From Pseudomonas sp. R28(2017) (GTDB taxonomy: Bacteria > Pseudomonadota > Gammaproteobacteria > Pseudomonadales > Pseudomonadaceae): a DNA stretch of 64,000 bases. The stretch spans positions 492,493-556,492 of the forward strand of contig NZ_NEHW01000003.1 in the NCBI RefSeq assembly GCF_002112505.1, in the 5' to 3' direction. A program made the translations under genes and the position numbers. The notes below the pieces were generated by a model that saw nothing but the letters and a program-made list of their open reading frames with translations, ran no database searches and had not been told where the DNA came from. Below, in pieces: positions 27,021 through 35,526 of this stretch (its first letter is position 1; every line of letters starts with the position of its first letter).

Positions 27021-28259
27021 TCAGGCGCGCACGCCCTCAGGCAACGGCAATGCCAGAAGGCGTTCATCGAGCAGGCCCAGGCCTTCCTCGAACAGCTGGT
27101 TGCTGCGTTCGGTTTCGCCGAGGCTGGCGAGCAGGCGTGCCAGTTCGGCACAGGCTTCCGGGTTGCGCTCCATGCGCAGGCTGCTTTCGAGGTAGTCGCG
27201 CGCCTTGCCCCACAGGCGGTTCTGCAGGCTCAGGCGACCCAGGGTGAGCAACAGGCTCGGGTCTTCTGGATGGGCCTTCAGCCAGCCTTCGGCGGTTTGC
27301 AGCTGACGCGCCGGGTCATCACCGCGTACCAGGCCATACAGGCGGGCCAGGTGGCTTTCGTATTCACGCTTGAGCGCAGTGCGCAGCACCTGTTCGGCTT
27401 CGCCCTGGGCACCGACCTGGCGCAGCTGTTCGGCATAGGCCAGCACCAGCTGCGGCTCCTGGCGCTGGGCTGCGGTCAGTTGCTGCCAGGCGCGCTCAAG
27501 GGCCTGACGGGCGCTTTGCGAATCCTCGCCACGGGTGATCGCCAGGCCAAGGTTCTGGCCCCAGGCACGCTTTTCCAGCGCGGCCAGCTCGTCGGCCGGC
27601 AACACCTTGCCCTTGCGCAGGTCCGGCAGCAGGCGAATCAGCGCCGGCCAGTCGCCACGCTCCAGGTGCAGGCGCTGCAACAGGCGCAGCACCTGAGTGT
27701 TATGGGGGTGGCGCTCCTGCATGGCCAGCAGGGTCTCCAGCGCCGCATCGCGTTCGCCGCGGTCCATCTGCAATTGCGCATGGGTCAGGGCAATGGCCAG
27801 TTCGGCCTGGGGCTGGCGCTCCAAGGCACGCTCGAGCAGGTTGTCGCTGTCTTCCTTGCGCCCCTGTTCATTGGCGGCGCGGGCGGCGCCGAGGTAATAC
27901 AGCAGGGGCTGGCGTTCAGCCTCGGCCGCACGATGCAGGTGGCGCTGGGCACTGGCCCAGCGGCCCTCGGCCAGGTCCAGCTGGCCCTGTTCGATGGCGA
28001 TCCGCACGCGCCGGCTGCGGTTGCGCCGCGACCACGGGTTGACCACGCCACTGGAAGCCAGCACCAGGCCGACCAGGTAACGCAGCAGCAACAGCAATAC
28101 CACCACGCCAGCCAGCGCCGCGAGCGCCGCCCATAATCCGGACTGGTAACGGAAACCGCCGTAGGCGATCAGTACATAGCCACTGTGCTTGGCCACCGCA
28201 ATGCCCAGCGCTGCGGCAATCACGATCGCCAGTACGGCCAGCAGGTAGACACGCTTCAT
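27021..28259 (-). CDS. hemY: HemY-like inner-membrane TPR protein
   Basis: 412 residues. Two N-terminal transmembrane helices (residues 5-22 and 42-65) followed by a TPR-rich region (residues 100-400; ASAQRHLHRAAEAERQPLLYYLGAARAA, repeated ALERA units). HemY of proteobacteria is encoded with haem genes and is thought to organise tetrapyrrole enzymes at the membrane; it is not protoporphyrinogen oxidase. ATG overlaps the hemX stop (ATGA). Confidence 0.92.
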   Translation of the reverse strand: MKRVYLLAVLAIVIAAALGIAVAKHSGYVLIAYGGFRYQSGLWAALAALAGVVVLLLLLRYLVGLVLASSGVVNPWSRRNRSRRVRIAIEQGQLDLAEGRWASAQRHLHRAAEAERQPLLYYLGAARAANEQGRKEDSDNLLERALERQPQAELAIALTHAQLQMDRGERDAALETLLAMQERHPHNTQVLRLLQRLHLERGDWPALIRLLPDLRKGKVLPADELAALEKRAWGQNLGLAITRGEDSQSARQALERAWQQLTAAQRQEPQLVLAYAEQLRQVGAQGEAEQVLRTALKREYESHLARLYGLVRGDDPARQLQTAEGWLKAHPEDPSLLLTLGRLSLQNRLWGKARDYLESSLRMERNPEACAELARLLASLGETERSNQLFEEGLGLLDERLLALPLPEGVRA

Positions 28260-29356
28260 GGTTTGCCCCCTTCAGCCTCGGCTGGCAGATGGCGGCGCTG
28301 GATGTAGGCCTGCACTGCCGCCAGGCTTTCGCTCAGGTCGGGCGTCACGACCGAGACAGGCTGCTCAGCCAGCGCATTGAGGCTGTCGAGCATCGCCTTG
28401 CTTTGCGGGTTGTCGGCGTTGAAGTTGGCCAGCAGCACACTGCGTGCATCATCCAGGGCCTGGTTGTAGACCTTGGCCTCGCCATTGAGCGCAGCCCACT
28501 GCGCCTGCTCGATGGTCAGGCTCAGGGCCAGGCGCAGCTGGTTGAGCTGCTGACCAGCCAGCAACGGCCGCACATTGTCGTCGGCATTGAAGTCGATCTG
28601 GAAATACTTGGAGATTTCTGCCCACCACTGCGACAGGCGACTGGCCCCATCACCGTCGGCCGTCAACGCGCCAAGCGCATCGGCGTTGCTGGCGAATTCG
28701 GGCGACTGGGCGCTGAGTTGCTGCACCAGGTCACGCTGGGCGGCGAGCTTGAGGAACAGGCCGGTGCGGTCCGGCTGCTGGGTGCTGTTGAGTGTGGCCA
28801 GGCTGCGCGCCAGTTGCTCACGGGCGGCAAAGGCGCCCGGGTCGCTCTGCTCGCGGAGAATTTCGTCGGCACCCTCGACCAGCGCCTTGGCGCTGGTGAT
28901 GTCCTGCAGCGCCGACAAGCGCAGGGTGGCCAGGCGCAACAGGTGTTCGGCCTCGGCCAGGCGCCACTCCTTGCGGCTCTCGCCGAGTACCGTTTCCAGG
29001 CGCTGGCTCAGACGCTGCTGGTCGCCTTGCAGTTGCACCACCAGGCGGCGGCGGTCTTCCAGCTCGCTGGCCGCCGGCAGGCTGGCCAGTTGCGCACTGA
29101 TCTGCTGTTCACGCTGCTGCAGTGCAGCGGCGCGCTGGTTGAGGGCTTCGAGGTGCTGGCCCTGGTTCACTTCACTGCCTTGCAGCTGCCGCACCTGCCA
29201 GACACCCCAACCACCTACGGCAACCCCGGCCGCACCCAGCAACAGCGCCAGCACGGCCAGACCACTGCCAGAACGCTTTACGGGCTTGTCGGTGACGGGT
29301 TGCGCCGGCTCCTGCGCCGACGGCTGATCATTGTTGGACAAGACAGTTTCGCTCAC
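28256..29356 (-). CDS. hemX: HemX-like membrane protein
   Basis: 366 residues. Acidic/Pro-rich cytoplasmic start, one transmembrane helix (residues 33-53, LAVLALLLGAAGVAVGGWGVW), then long coiled-coil helices (QHLEALNQRAAALQQREQQISAQL) and a HemX periplasmic domain (EHLLRLATLRLSALQD). Annotated historically as uroporphyrinogen-III methyltransferase but lacks that catalytic fold. GTG start 29356 follows AAGGA by 7 bases; no ATG fits. 31 bases behind hemD. Confidence 0.9.
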   Translation of the reverse strand: MSETVLSNNDQPSAQEPAQPVTDKPVKRSGSGLAVLALLLGAAGVAVGGWGVWQVRQLQGSEVNQGQHLEALNQRAAALQQREQQISAQLASLPAASELEDRRRLVVQLQGDQQRLSQRLETVLGESRKEWRLAEAEHLLRLATLRLSALQDITSAKALVEGADEILREQSDPGAFAAREQLARSLATLNSTQQPDRTGLFLKLAAQRDLVQQLSAQSPEFASNADALGALTADGDGASRLSQWWAEISKYFQIDFNADDNVRPLLAGQQLNQLRLALSLTIEQAQWAALNGEAKVYNQALDDARSVLLANFNADNPQSKAMLDSLNALAEQPVSVVTPDLSESLAAVQAYIQRRHLPAEAEGGKP

Positions 29357-29387
29357 GTATCCATCCTTTGCATGGGGGCGCCCCGCG

Positions 29388-30170
29388 CTAGTGCGAAGCG
29401 CCTTGAGAGGCAGGTGCAGCACTGCGCTGCACGGCTGCCAGCAAGGCCGTGGCACTCGCGCCACGGCAATCCACAACCTGTTGGGCCCCGGCGGCCCGGG
29501 CCTGTTCGGCGACCCGAGGGCTTGGCACGAACAACGGCAGGCGGGCCACCCGCGGCCAGTCGGCGGCGGCCATCTGCTGCAAATGTTCAAGACCCTGCCC
29601 ACTGCTGACCACCAGGCCATTGAGGCGTTCCGCTTCTATGCGGCGCATCAGCGTGCCCGCCGGGTACTCCGGCAGGCAGCGACGATACAGTTCCAGATAT
29701 TCGACACTAGCACCTTGCTCTGCAAGACGCTCGGCCAGCAGTTCGCGACCTCCGACGCCGCGAACGATCAGTACCCGTGCCTGAGGCGCGGCAACAGCCT
29801 GACGCAGGGGCGCCAGCGCGAGCAAGGCTTCGCTGTCGTCACCCTGCGTGGGGAATGTCACCTGAAGGCCCGCGCACTGCAGCACTGCTGCCGTCGCCTC
29901 ACCCACTGTGAACCAGCCTGCGGGCGGCGCTTGCAGGCCAGCACGCTGCAGCTGCTCGAGCAGCAGCCGGGCCGCCGGCTTGCTGACCACGATGATCGCC
30001 TGGTACTGCGCCAGCCCGTCCAGCTGTTGACGCTGTTCGTCAGCCAGAGCGACAGGCTCGATGGCCAGCAGTGGCAGGCAACTGCTGGCCACACCGGCAG
30101 TGGCCAGGCTCTGCGCCAGTGCCGCGCAGTCCTCTTCAGGCCGGGTCAGCAACAGGCGCCAAGGGCTCAC
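29388..30170 (-). CDS. hemD: uroporphyrinogen-III synthase
   Basis: 260 residues. Converts hydroxymethylbilane to uroporphyrinogen III with inversion of ring D. Two-lobed HemD fold: [20 protein letters not shown] start, then [36 protein letters not shown] and [18 protein letters not shown] start overlaps the hemC stop (GTGA), so hemC and hemD are coupled. Confidence 0.95.
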   Translation of the reverse strand: MSPWRLLLTRPEEDCAALAQSLATAGVASSCLPLLAIEPVALADEQRQQLDGLAQYQAIIVVSKPAARLLLEQLQRAGLQAPPAGWFTVGEATAAVLQCAGLQVTFPTQGDDSEALLALAPLRQAVAAPQARVLIVRGVGGRELLAERLAEQGASVEYLELYRRCLPEYPAGTLMRRIEAERLNGLVVSSGQGLEHLQQMAAADWPRVARLPLFVPSPRVAEQARAAGAQQVVDCRGASATALLAAVQRSAAPASQGASH

Positions 30171-31108
30171 GGATGCCCGGCCTCGCCGTAGACTTCCTTG
30201 AGAATGGCTTCGGCGCCCTGGCCCAGCAGGTCTTCGGCAACCTGCACGCCCAAGGTTTCTGCAGCCTCCCGCGGCGCGCGGGCATCAGCCACCAGCAGGG
30301 TGCCGCCACTTGGCTGGCCCACCAGGCCACGCAGCCACAGCTGGTCGCCTTCGAGCACTGCATAGCAGGCAATCGGCACCTGGCAGCCACCGTTGAGGCG
30401 CTTGTTCAACGCCCGCTCGGCCACCACGCGGTCGGCGGTATCGGCGTGGTGCAGCGGCGCCAGCAACCCATGGATTTCGCTGTCGGCGCTGCGGCACTCG
30501 ATACCCACCGCCCCCTGGCCGCCGGCGGGCAGGCTGTCGTCAACGCTGATGGAAGCGCTGATGCGGTCCTCGAAGCCCAGGCGGATAAGGCCCGCCGCAG
30601 CGAGGATGATGGCGTCGTACTCACCGGCATCGAGCTTGGCCAGGCGCGTGTTGACGTTGCCGCGCAGGAAGTGGATTTTCAGGTCCGGCCGGCGTGCCAG
30701 CAGCTGGGCCTGACGGCGCAGGCTGGAGGTGCCGACGATGCTGCCAGCCGGCAGGGCGTCGAGGCTGGCGAAGTGGTTCGAGACAAAGGCATCGCGTGGG
30801 TCTTCGCGCTCGCAGATGCAGTACAGCCCCAGGCCCTCGGGGAAGTCCATGGGTACGTCCTTCATCGAGTGCACGGCGATGTCGGCTTCATTGTCCAGCA
30901 GCGCTGTTTCCAGCTCTTTGACGAACAGGCCCTTGCCGCCGATCTTCGCCAGTGGCGCATCGAGCAGCTTGTCGCCGCGGCTGACCATGGGCACCAGGGT
31001 CACCAGCAGACCGGGGTGTGCCTGCTCGAGGCGGGCTTTGACGTATTCGGCCTGCCACAGGGCCAAGGCACTTTTACGGGTGGCAATGCGGATTTCGCGA
31101 GTGGACAT
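30167..31108 (-). CDS. hemC: hydroxymethylbilane synthase (porphobilinogen deaminase)
   Basis: 313 residues. Polymerises four porphobilinogens to hydroxymethylbilane. Motifs: [58 protein letters not shown], and the dipyrromethane-bearing Cys in GGCQVPIA. First gene of the hemCDXY operon; a 200-base gap with a REP pair separates it from algR. Confidence 0.97.
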   Translation of the reverse strand: MSTREIRIATRKSALALWQAEYVKARLEQAHPGLLVTLVPMVSRGDKLLDAPLAKIGGKGLFVKELETALLDNEADIAVHSMKDVPMDFPEGLGLYCICEREDPRDAFVSNHFASLDALPAGSIVGTSSLRRQAQLLARRPDLKIHFLRGNVNTRLAKLDAGEYDAIILAAAGLIRLGFEDRISASISVDDSLPAGGQGAVGIECRSADSEIHGLLAPLHHADTADRVVAERALNKRLNGGCQVPIACYAVLEGDQLWLRGLVGQPSGGTLLVADARAPREAAETLGVQVAEDLLGQGAEAILKEVYGEAGHP

Positions 31109-31159
31109 GTAACGCCCCGATCCAGAGAAATGCCGCTGATGATAACAGCATCACCGGAG

Positions 31160-31296
31160 CCTGTAGGAGCGGCCTTGCGTCGCGAAAAGGCCGCAAGGCG
31201 GCCTCGGGGTCTGTGGGTGGGAGCATCCATCCTGGGGCCGCCAAGCAGCCCTTTCCGACCGGTCCGGCGCCCCGGCAAGGCCGCTCCTACAAGGGT
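31160..31296. repeat. inverted REP pair between algR and hemC
   Basis: CTGTAGGAGCGGCCTTGCGTCGCG at the left and GGCAAGGCCGCTCCTACAAGG at the right, opposite orientation, about 75 bases of unrelated sequence between. Confidence 0.8.
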
Positions 31297-31309
31297 TCGG
31301 CGACCCTTC

Positions 31310-32053
31310 TCAAAGTGTTTGCATCATCTTGCGCACGCCCGCCACATGCCGTCGGCTTACTGTCAGGGCATCGCCGTCAAGGCCCTTGAGGAACAGCTGG
31401 AAGTGCCCCAATGGCGTGCGCTGCAGGCGTTCGATACGCTCGCGGGCAACCAGTGCATTGCGGTGGATGCGCACGAAGCGCTCGCCGAATTCGTCTTCCA
31501 GTGCCTTGAGCGGCTCGTCGAGCAGCACTTCCCCGGCTTCATGACGCAAGGTCACGTACTTGTGGTCGGCGATGAAATAGATGACCTGGGGCAAAGGAAT
31601 CAGCTCGATCCCTTTGCGCGTGCGCGCACTGATATGGCTGCGCGGGCCGCCGCCTTCGCTGCCTGGGCGGGTCAGCGCCGCCAGCTGGGCACGGTTGGGC
31701 TTCTCGGCCTTGCGCAAGGCATCGCGCAGGGCCTGGAGCTGGATCGGCTTGGTCACGTGGCTGAGGGTGCTGTCCATGAAAGCCTCCGCACCGTATTCAT
31801 CATCGCCGGTACAGAACACCACCGACGGTGGCGCCTCGCGCTCGCACAGGCGAGCGGCGACCTGCAGGCCATCCAGGCCTGGCATGCCGATGTCCAGCAG
31901 AACCACATCGGGCTTGAGGCTTTCGATCAGTGCCAGGGCCTCCTCGCCGTTGGTGGCGCTGGGCTCCAGCACGGTGTACCCCTCCAGTTCAGCAATCAGC
32001 CGTGTGAGGCGTTCACGGGCTTGGGGTTCGTCATCAACGATCAGGACATTCAT
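31310..32053 (-). CDS. algR: AlgR, LytTR-type response regulator
   Basis: 247 residues. Receiver domain with acidic pocket D7-D8, phospho-acceptor D54 (VVLLDIGMPG) and Lys in THV-TKP; then a LytTR DNA-binding domain (residues 140-247; GIELIPLPQVIYFIADHKYVTLRH, RFVRIHRNALVA). AlgR controls alginate, twitching and virulence genes in P. aeruginosa. Unlike the P. aeruginosa locus, no algZ/fimS sensor gene precedes it here. Confidence 0.96.
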   Translation of the reverse strand: MNVLIVDDEPQARERLTRLIAELEGYTVLEPSATNGEEALALIESLKPDVVLLDIGMPGLDGLQVAARLCEREAPPSVVFCTGDDEYGAEAFMDSTLSHVTKPIQLQALRDALRKAEKPNRAQLAALTRPGSEGGGPRSHISARTRKGIELIPLPQVIYFIADHKYVTLRHEAGEVLLDEPLKALEDEFGERFVRIHRNALVARERIERLQRTPLGHFQLFLKGLDGDALTVSRRHVAGVRKMMQTL

Positions 32054-32362
32054 AATTGCTCTGGATTCCTGAGTGAGTCTCGCACAGGTATAGCGTAGAC
32101 AAGAGCAGGTCGAGCGACACTGCGGTCACGCTCTAGACCGATACGAAGGCCAAAGATTCACTGAGCCGGCAGAAACGCTGCCAGTCCTCTGTCCAACTGT
32201 AGACGGTCCGTGGAACACTGCCGTTCAATCGTTGAATATCGTCCTGGCCTGCCTTTATGGATGTTTTCCAGCGGTTTCTGTCGACCGACGCCCTGCGGCA
32301 GCCGGCCCAACCCTGCTATTATCGGCGCCACTTTTTCGTTCACGCCTGCAATGAGTGAATCC
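32054..32362. other. divergent promoter region algR / argH
   Basis: 309 bases. A TATTAT box at 32317-32322 could be a -10 element for argH. No reading frame with coding character and no RNA structure was recognised. In P. aeruginosa the sensor gene algZ/fimS sits here. Confidence 0.55.
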
Positions 32363-33757
32363 ATGAGCACCGACAAGACCAATCAGTCCTGGGGCGGCCG
32401 CTTCAGTGAGCCCGTCGACGCCTTCGTCGCCCGTTTCACCGCCTCGGTCGACTTCGACAAGCGCCTGTACCGCCACGACATCATGGGTTCGATCGCCCAC
32501 GCCACCATGCTGGCGCAGGTCGGCGTGCTCAGCGATGCCGAGCGCGACACCATCATCGATGGCCTGAAAACCATCCAGGGCGAAATCGAGGCTGGCAGCT
32601 TCGACTGGCGCGTCGACCTCGAAGACGTGCACATGAACATCGAAGCACGCCTGACCGACCGCATCGGCATCACCGGCAAGAAGCTGCACACCGGCCGTAG
32701 CCGCAACGACCAGGTGGCCACCGACATCCGCCTGTGGCTGCGTGACGAGATCGACCTGATCCTGGCCGAGATCACCCGCCTGCAGCAGGGCCTGCTGGAG
32801 CAGGCCGAGCGGGAAGCCGAAACCATCATGCCCGGCTTCACCCACCTGCAGACCGCCCAGCCGGTCACCTTCGGCCACCACCTGCTGGCCTGGTTCGAAA
32901 TGCTCAGCCGCGACTACGAGCGCCTGGTCGACTGCCGCAAGCGCGCCAACCGCATGCCGCTGGGCAGCGCCGCGCTGGCCGGCACCACCTACCCGATCGA
33001 CCGTGAACTGACCTGCAAGCTGCTGGGCTTCGAGGCCGTGGCCGGCAACTCGCTGGACTGCGTCTCGGACCGTGACTTCGCCATCGAATTCTGCGCTGCC
33101 GCCAGCGTGGCGATGATGCACCTGTCGCGCTTCTCGGAAGAGCTGGTGCTGTGGACCAGCGCCCAGTTCCAGTTCATCGACCTGCCTGATCGCTTCTGCA
33201 CCGGCAGCTCGATCATGCCGCAGAAGAAGAACCCGGACGTACCGGAACTGGTGCGTGGCAAGAGCGGCCGTGTGTTCGGCGCCCTGACCGGCTTGCTGAC
33301 CCTGATGAAAGGCCAGCCGCTGGCCTACAACAAGGACAACCAGGAAGACAAAGAGCCGCTGTTCGACGCCGCCGACACCCTGCGCGACTCGCTGCGCGCC
33401 TTCGCCGACATGATCCCGGCGATCAAGCCCAAGCACGCCATCATGCGCGAAGCGGCGCTGCGCGGTTTCTCTACCGCTACCGACCTCGCCGACTACCTGG
33501 TGCGCCGCGGCCTGCCGTTCCGTGACTGCCACGAGATCGTCGGCCACGCCGTGAAGTACGGCGTCGACACCGGCAAGGACCTGGCCGAGATGAGCCTGGA
33601 CGAGCTGCGCCAGTTCAGTGACCAGATCGAGCAGGACGTGTTTGCCGTGTTGACCCTGGAAGGCTCGGTGAATGCCCGTAACCACATCGGTGGTACGGCA
33701 CCGGCCCAGGTGCGTGCTGCCGTGGTTCGTGGCAAGGCCCTGCTGGCTTCGCGCTAA
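32363..33757 (+). CDS. argH: argininosuccinate lyase
   Basis: 464 residues, the usual length. Last step of arginine synthesis: argininosuccinate to arginine and fumarate. Fumarase/aspartase-superfamily signature [15 protein letters not shown] is present, plus [14 protein letters not shown] and [14 protein letters not shown]. Chosen start [20 protein letters not shown] 32351 twelve bases upstream is in frame and possible. Divergent from algR. Confidence 0.97.
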   Translation: MSTDKTNQSWGGRFSEPVDAFVARFTASVDFDKRLYRHDIMGSIAHATMLAQVGVLSDAERDTIIDGLKTIQGEIEAGSFDWRVDLEDVHMNIEARLTDRIGITGKKLHTGRSRNDQVATDIRLWLRDEIDLILAEITRLQQGLLEQAEREAETIMPGFTHLQTAQPVTFGHHLLAWFEMLSRDYERLVDCRKRANRMPLGSAALAGTTYPIDRELTCKLLGFEAVAGNSLDCVSDRDFAIEFCAAASVAMMHLSRFSEELVLWTSAQFQFIDLPDRFCTGSSIMPQKKNPDVPELVRGKSGRVFGALTGLLTLMKGQPLAYNKDNQEDKEPLFDAADTLRDSLRAFADMIPAIKPKHAIMREAALRGFSTATDLADYLVRRGLPFRDCHEIVGHAVKYGVDTGKDLAEMSLDELRQFSDQIEQDVFAVLTLEGSVNARNHIGGTAPAQVRAAVVRGKALLASR

Positions 33758-33773
33758 GGCCGATTGCGAGGGC

Positions 33774-33890
33774 CTTGCCCTCGTTCGCGGGCATGCCCGC
33801 TCCCACAGGTATGGTGCAAGGCTCAGGCAATGCACAATTCATGTGGGAGCGGGCGCGCCCGCGAATGGGCTGCAAAGCAGCCCCCGGTCA
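33774..33890. repeat. inverted REP pair between argH and GST gene
   Basis: TTCGCGGGCATGCCCGCTCC-CACAGG at 33783-33809 and TGTGGGAGCGGGCGCGCCCGCGAATGGG at 33842-33869 in opposite orientation. Confidence 0.85.
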
Positions 33891-33891
33891 T

Positions 33892-34554
33892 TCAGCGCTT
33901 GCCGCTGCGAATCATCTCCATGAAGGCCGGCATCGCCGCCTCCTTGTCCGCCACGACTTTCGCCATGTGCGGGTTCTCGCGCATTTTCTCGAGCAACGCC
34001 TTCGCCTCAGGGAAGTCTGCCAGGAAGTCGATGTTCAGCACCTTCTTGCCGACTGCATACGCCAGATCGACCGAGAAACAGAACATCAGGTCGGCCAGCG
34101 TCAGCTCCTCGCCCGCCACATAAGGCGCAAAGCGCCCATTGCGTTTGAGCGTGGCAAAGCCCGCCAGCAGTTCGCTACGCGCCCGCTCCTTGATCAACGG
34201 CTCCACGGCCGAACCGAAGAACGACTCGGCATAGCAGGTACGCGCCGGCAATTCGATGTACAACTCGATTTCCTTGAGCAGCTCGCGCACCTTGGCCTGT
34301 TCGAACGGGTCGGCCGGCAGCAGCGCCTTGCCACCGCCGGTCTGCTCGATGTAGTCGAGGATCACGCTGGTCTCGCTGAGGAACCCGTGTTCGGTTTCCA
34401 GCACCGGCACCTTGCCCCGCGGGCTGACTTCCAGCGCCTGCGGCGCCTGCCCGCCATAGAAGGTGACTTCCTCGAAAGGCAGGCCTTTCTCCAGCAGGGC
34501 CAGCTTGACCATGTTGTAGTAGTTGCTGACCGAGAATCCGTGAAGCTTGAGCAT
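33892..34554 (-). CDS. glutathione S-transferase family protein
   Basis: 220 residues. Thioredoxin-like N-domain (LKLHGFSVSNYYNMVKLALLEKGLPFEEV, cis-Pro motif GKVPVLE, ETSVILDYIEQT for glutathione) and an all-helical C-domain (ELTLADLMFCFSVDLAYAVGKK). Start ATG 34554 fixes the strand beginning MLKLHGF. Substrate unknown. Confidence 0.92.
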   Translation of the reverse strand: MLKLHGFSVSNYYNMVKLALLEKGLPFEEVTFYGGQAPQALEVSPRGKVPVLETEHGFLSETSVILDYIEQTGGGKALLPADPFEQAKVRELLKEIELYIELPARTCYAESFFGSAVEPLIKERARSELLAGFATLKRNGRFAPYVAGEELTLADLMFCFSVDLAYAVGKKVLNIDFLADFPEAKALLEKMRENPHMAKVVADKEAAMPAFMEMIRSGKR

Positions 34555-34701
34555 GGGGTTACAGCCTCCAGGCCGTGTGGGGATGGCCCGGCTGTTATAG
34601 ACCGTACGCCGCTGCCTGACCAGCGTCATGCACCCGGTCGATGACCGGGCATTGCCGGCGCGGGCATGGCAAACTGTGCATCCCACCACAGGAGTACCGC
34701 C

Positions 34702-35001
34702 ATGAGCGAGCACGACGAAATCGACAATGACGACGAAGCCTTCGCCGAGGCGACACTGACCGAGGCCATCGAAAACCAGATCGAAAGCGGTGAGCCGCCA
34801 GCGGCCAAGGCCACCTTCAACAAGCTGACCCTGGTCGGCTACGCGCGCGAAGACATCCTCAACCTCATGGCCCACGTGCTGGCCTTCGAGATCGACAACA
34901 TGCTCCAGGAAGACCGCGCGTTCAACGGCGAGTGGTACGAGACCGCCCTGCGCGCCCTGCCCGAGCTGCCACCTGAGATGGATCAAGGCGACGACGAATA
35001 A
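34702..35001 (+). CDS. small acidic protein of unknown function
   Basis: 99 residues, strongly acidic at both ends (MSEHDEIDNDDEAFAEAT and PEMDQGDDE) with a central helical part KATFNKLTLVGYAREDILNLMAHVLAFEID. No signal peptide or membrane segment. Preceded by AGGAGTACCGCC. I do not recognise a characterised family. Confidence 0.75.
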   Translation: MSEHDEIDNDDEAFAEATLTEAIENQIESGEPPAAKATFNKLTLVGYAREDILNLMAHVLAFEIDNMLQEDRAFNGEWYETALRALPELPPEMDQGDDE

Positions 35002-35070
35002 CCCGACTACACTCTTGGATCAGGCACCGCTGGCGGTGCCGCCATCCTCGTCTGGAAGTCAGGAGTCGCC

Positions 35071-35316
35071 ATGTCCTTTACCCCCGAACTGATCGCCGAA
35101 CTGGAAGTGCTCGCCCTGTTCAACCTGGACAGCAGCCAGGAAGGGATCAAGATTCACGCCAACGCCTCTCCCGCTCTGGTCGCCGCGGCCAAGCGCCTGC
35201 ACGACAAGCAGCTGACCGATCAGCCCGATGGTGGTTACCTGACCAGCCTGGGGCATGATGCGGTGGAGAGCGTGCAGTTGCTGTTGAATGTCCTCAAAGC
35301 CCCACAGCCCGCCTGA
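35071..35316 (+). CDS. TIGR02647 family protein
   Basis: 81 residues: MSFTPELIAELEVLALFNLDSSQEGIKIH then LVAAAKRLHDKQLTDQPDGGYLTSLGHDAVES. Matches the small TIGR02647 family restricted to gammaproteobacteria; no function known. Start ATG preceded by CAGGAGTCGCC. 69 bases behind the acidic-protein gene, possibly co-transcribed. Confidence 0.85.
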   Translation: MSFTPELIAELEVLALFNLDSSQEGIKIHANASPALVAAAKRLHDKQLTDQPDGGYLTSLGHDAVESVQLLLNVLKAPQPA

Positions 35317-35322
35317 ACCTGC

Positions 35323-35422
35323 ACCGGCCTCTTCGCGGGCAAGCCCACTCCCACAGGATTTACACTGCCCTCAAGTACGGCGCGGTACCTGTGGGAGCGG
35401 GCTTGCCCGCGAATGGGCCAGA
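35323..35422. repeat. inverted REP pair upstream of cyaA
   Basis: CCGGCCTCTTCGCGGGCAAGCCC..CTCCCACAGG and CCTGTGGGAGCGGGCTTGCCCGCGAATGGG, opposite orientation, about 36 bases apart. Confidence 0.88.
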
Positions 35423-35526
35423 ACAGGTGATAGAAAAATGGCGCCAATAATCCATATTCCGCTTATCCGACTGCCCCACTCAGGTTAAACTCGCCCACAG
35501 CTCCCCCGGCCCGCCCTGAGTGCGCA

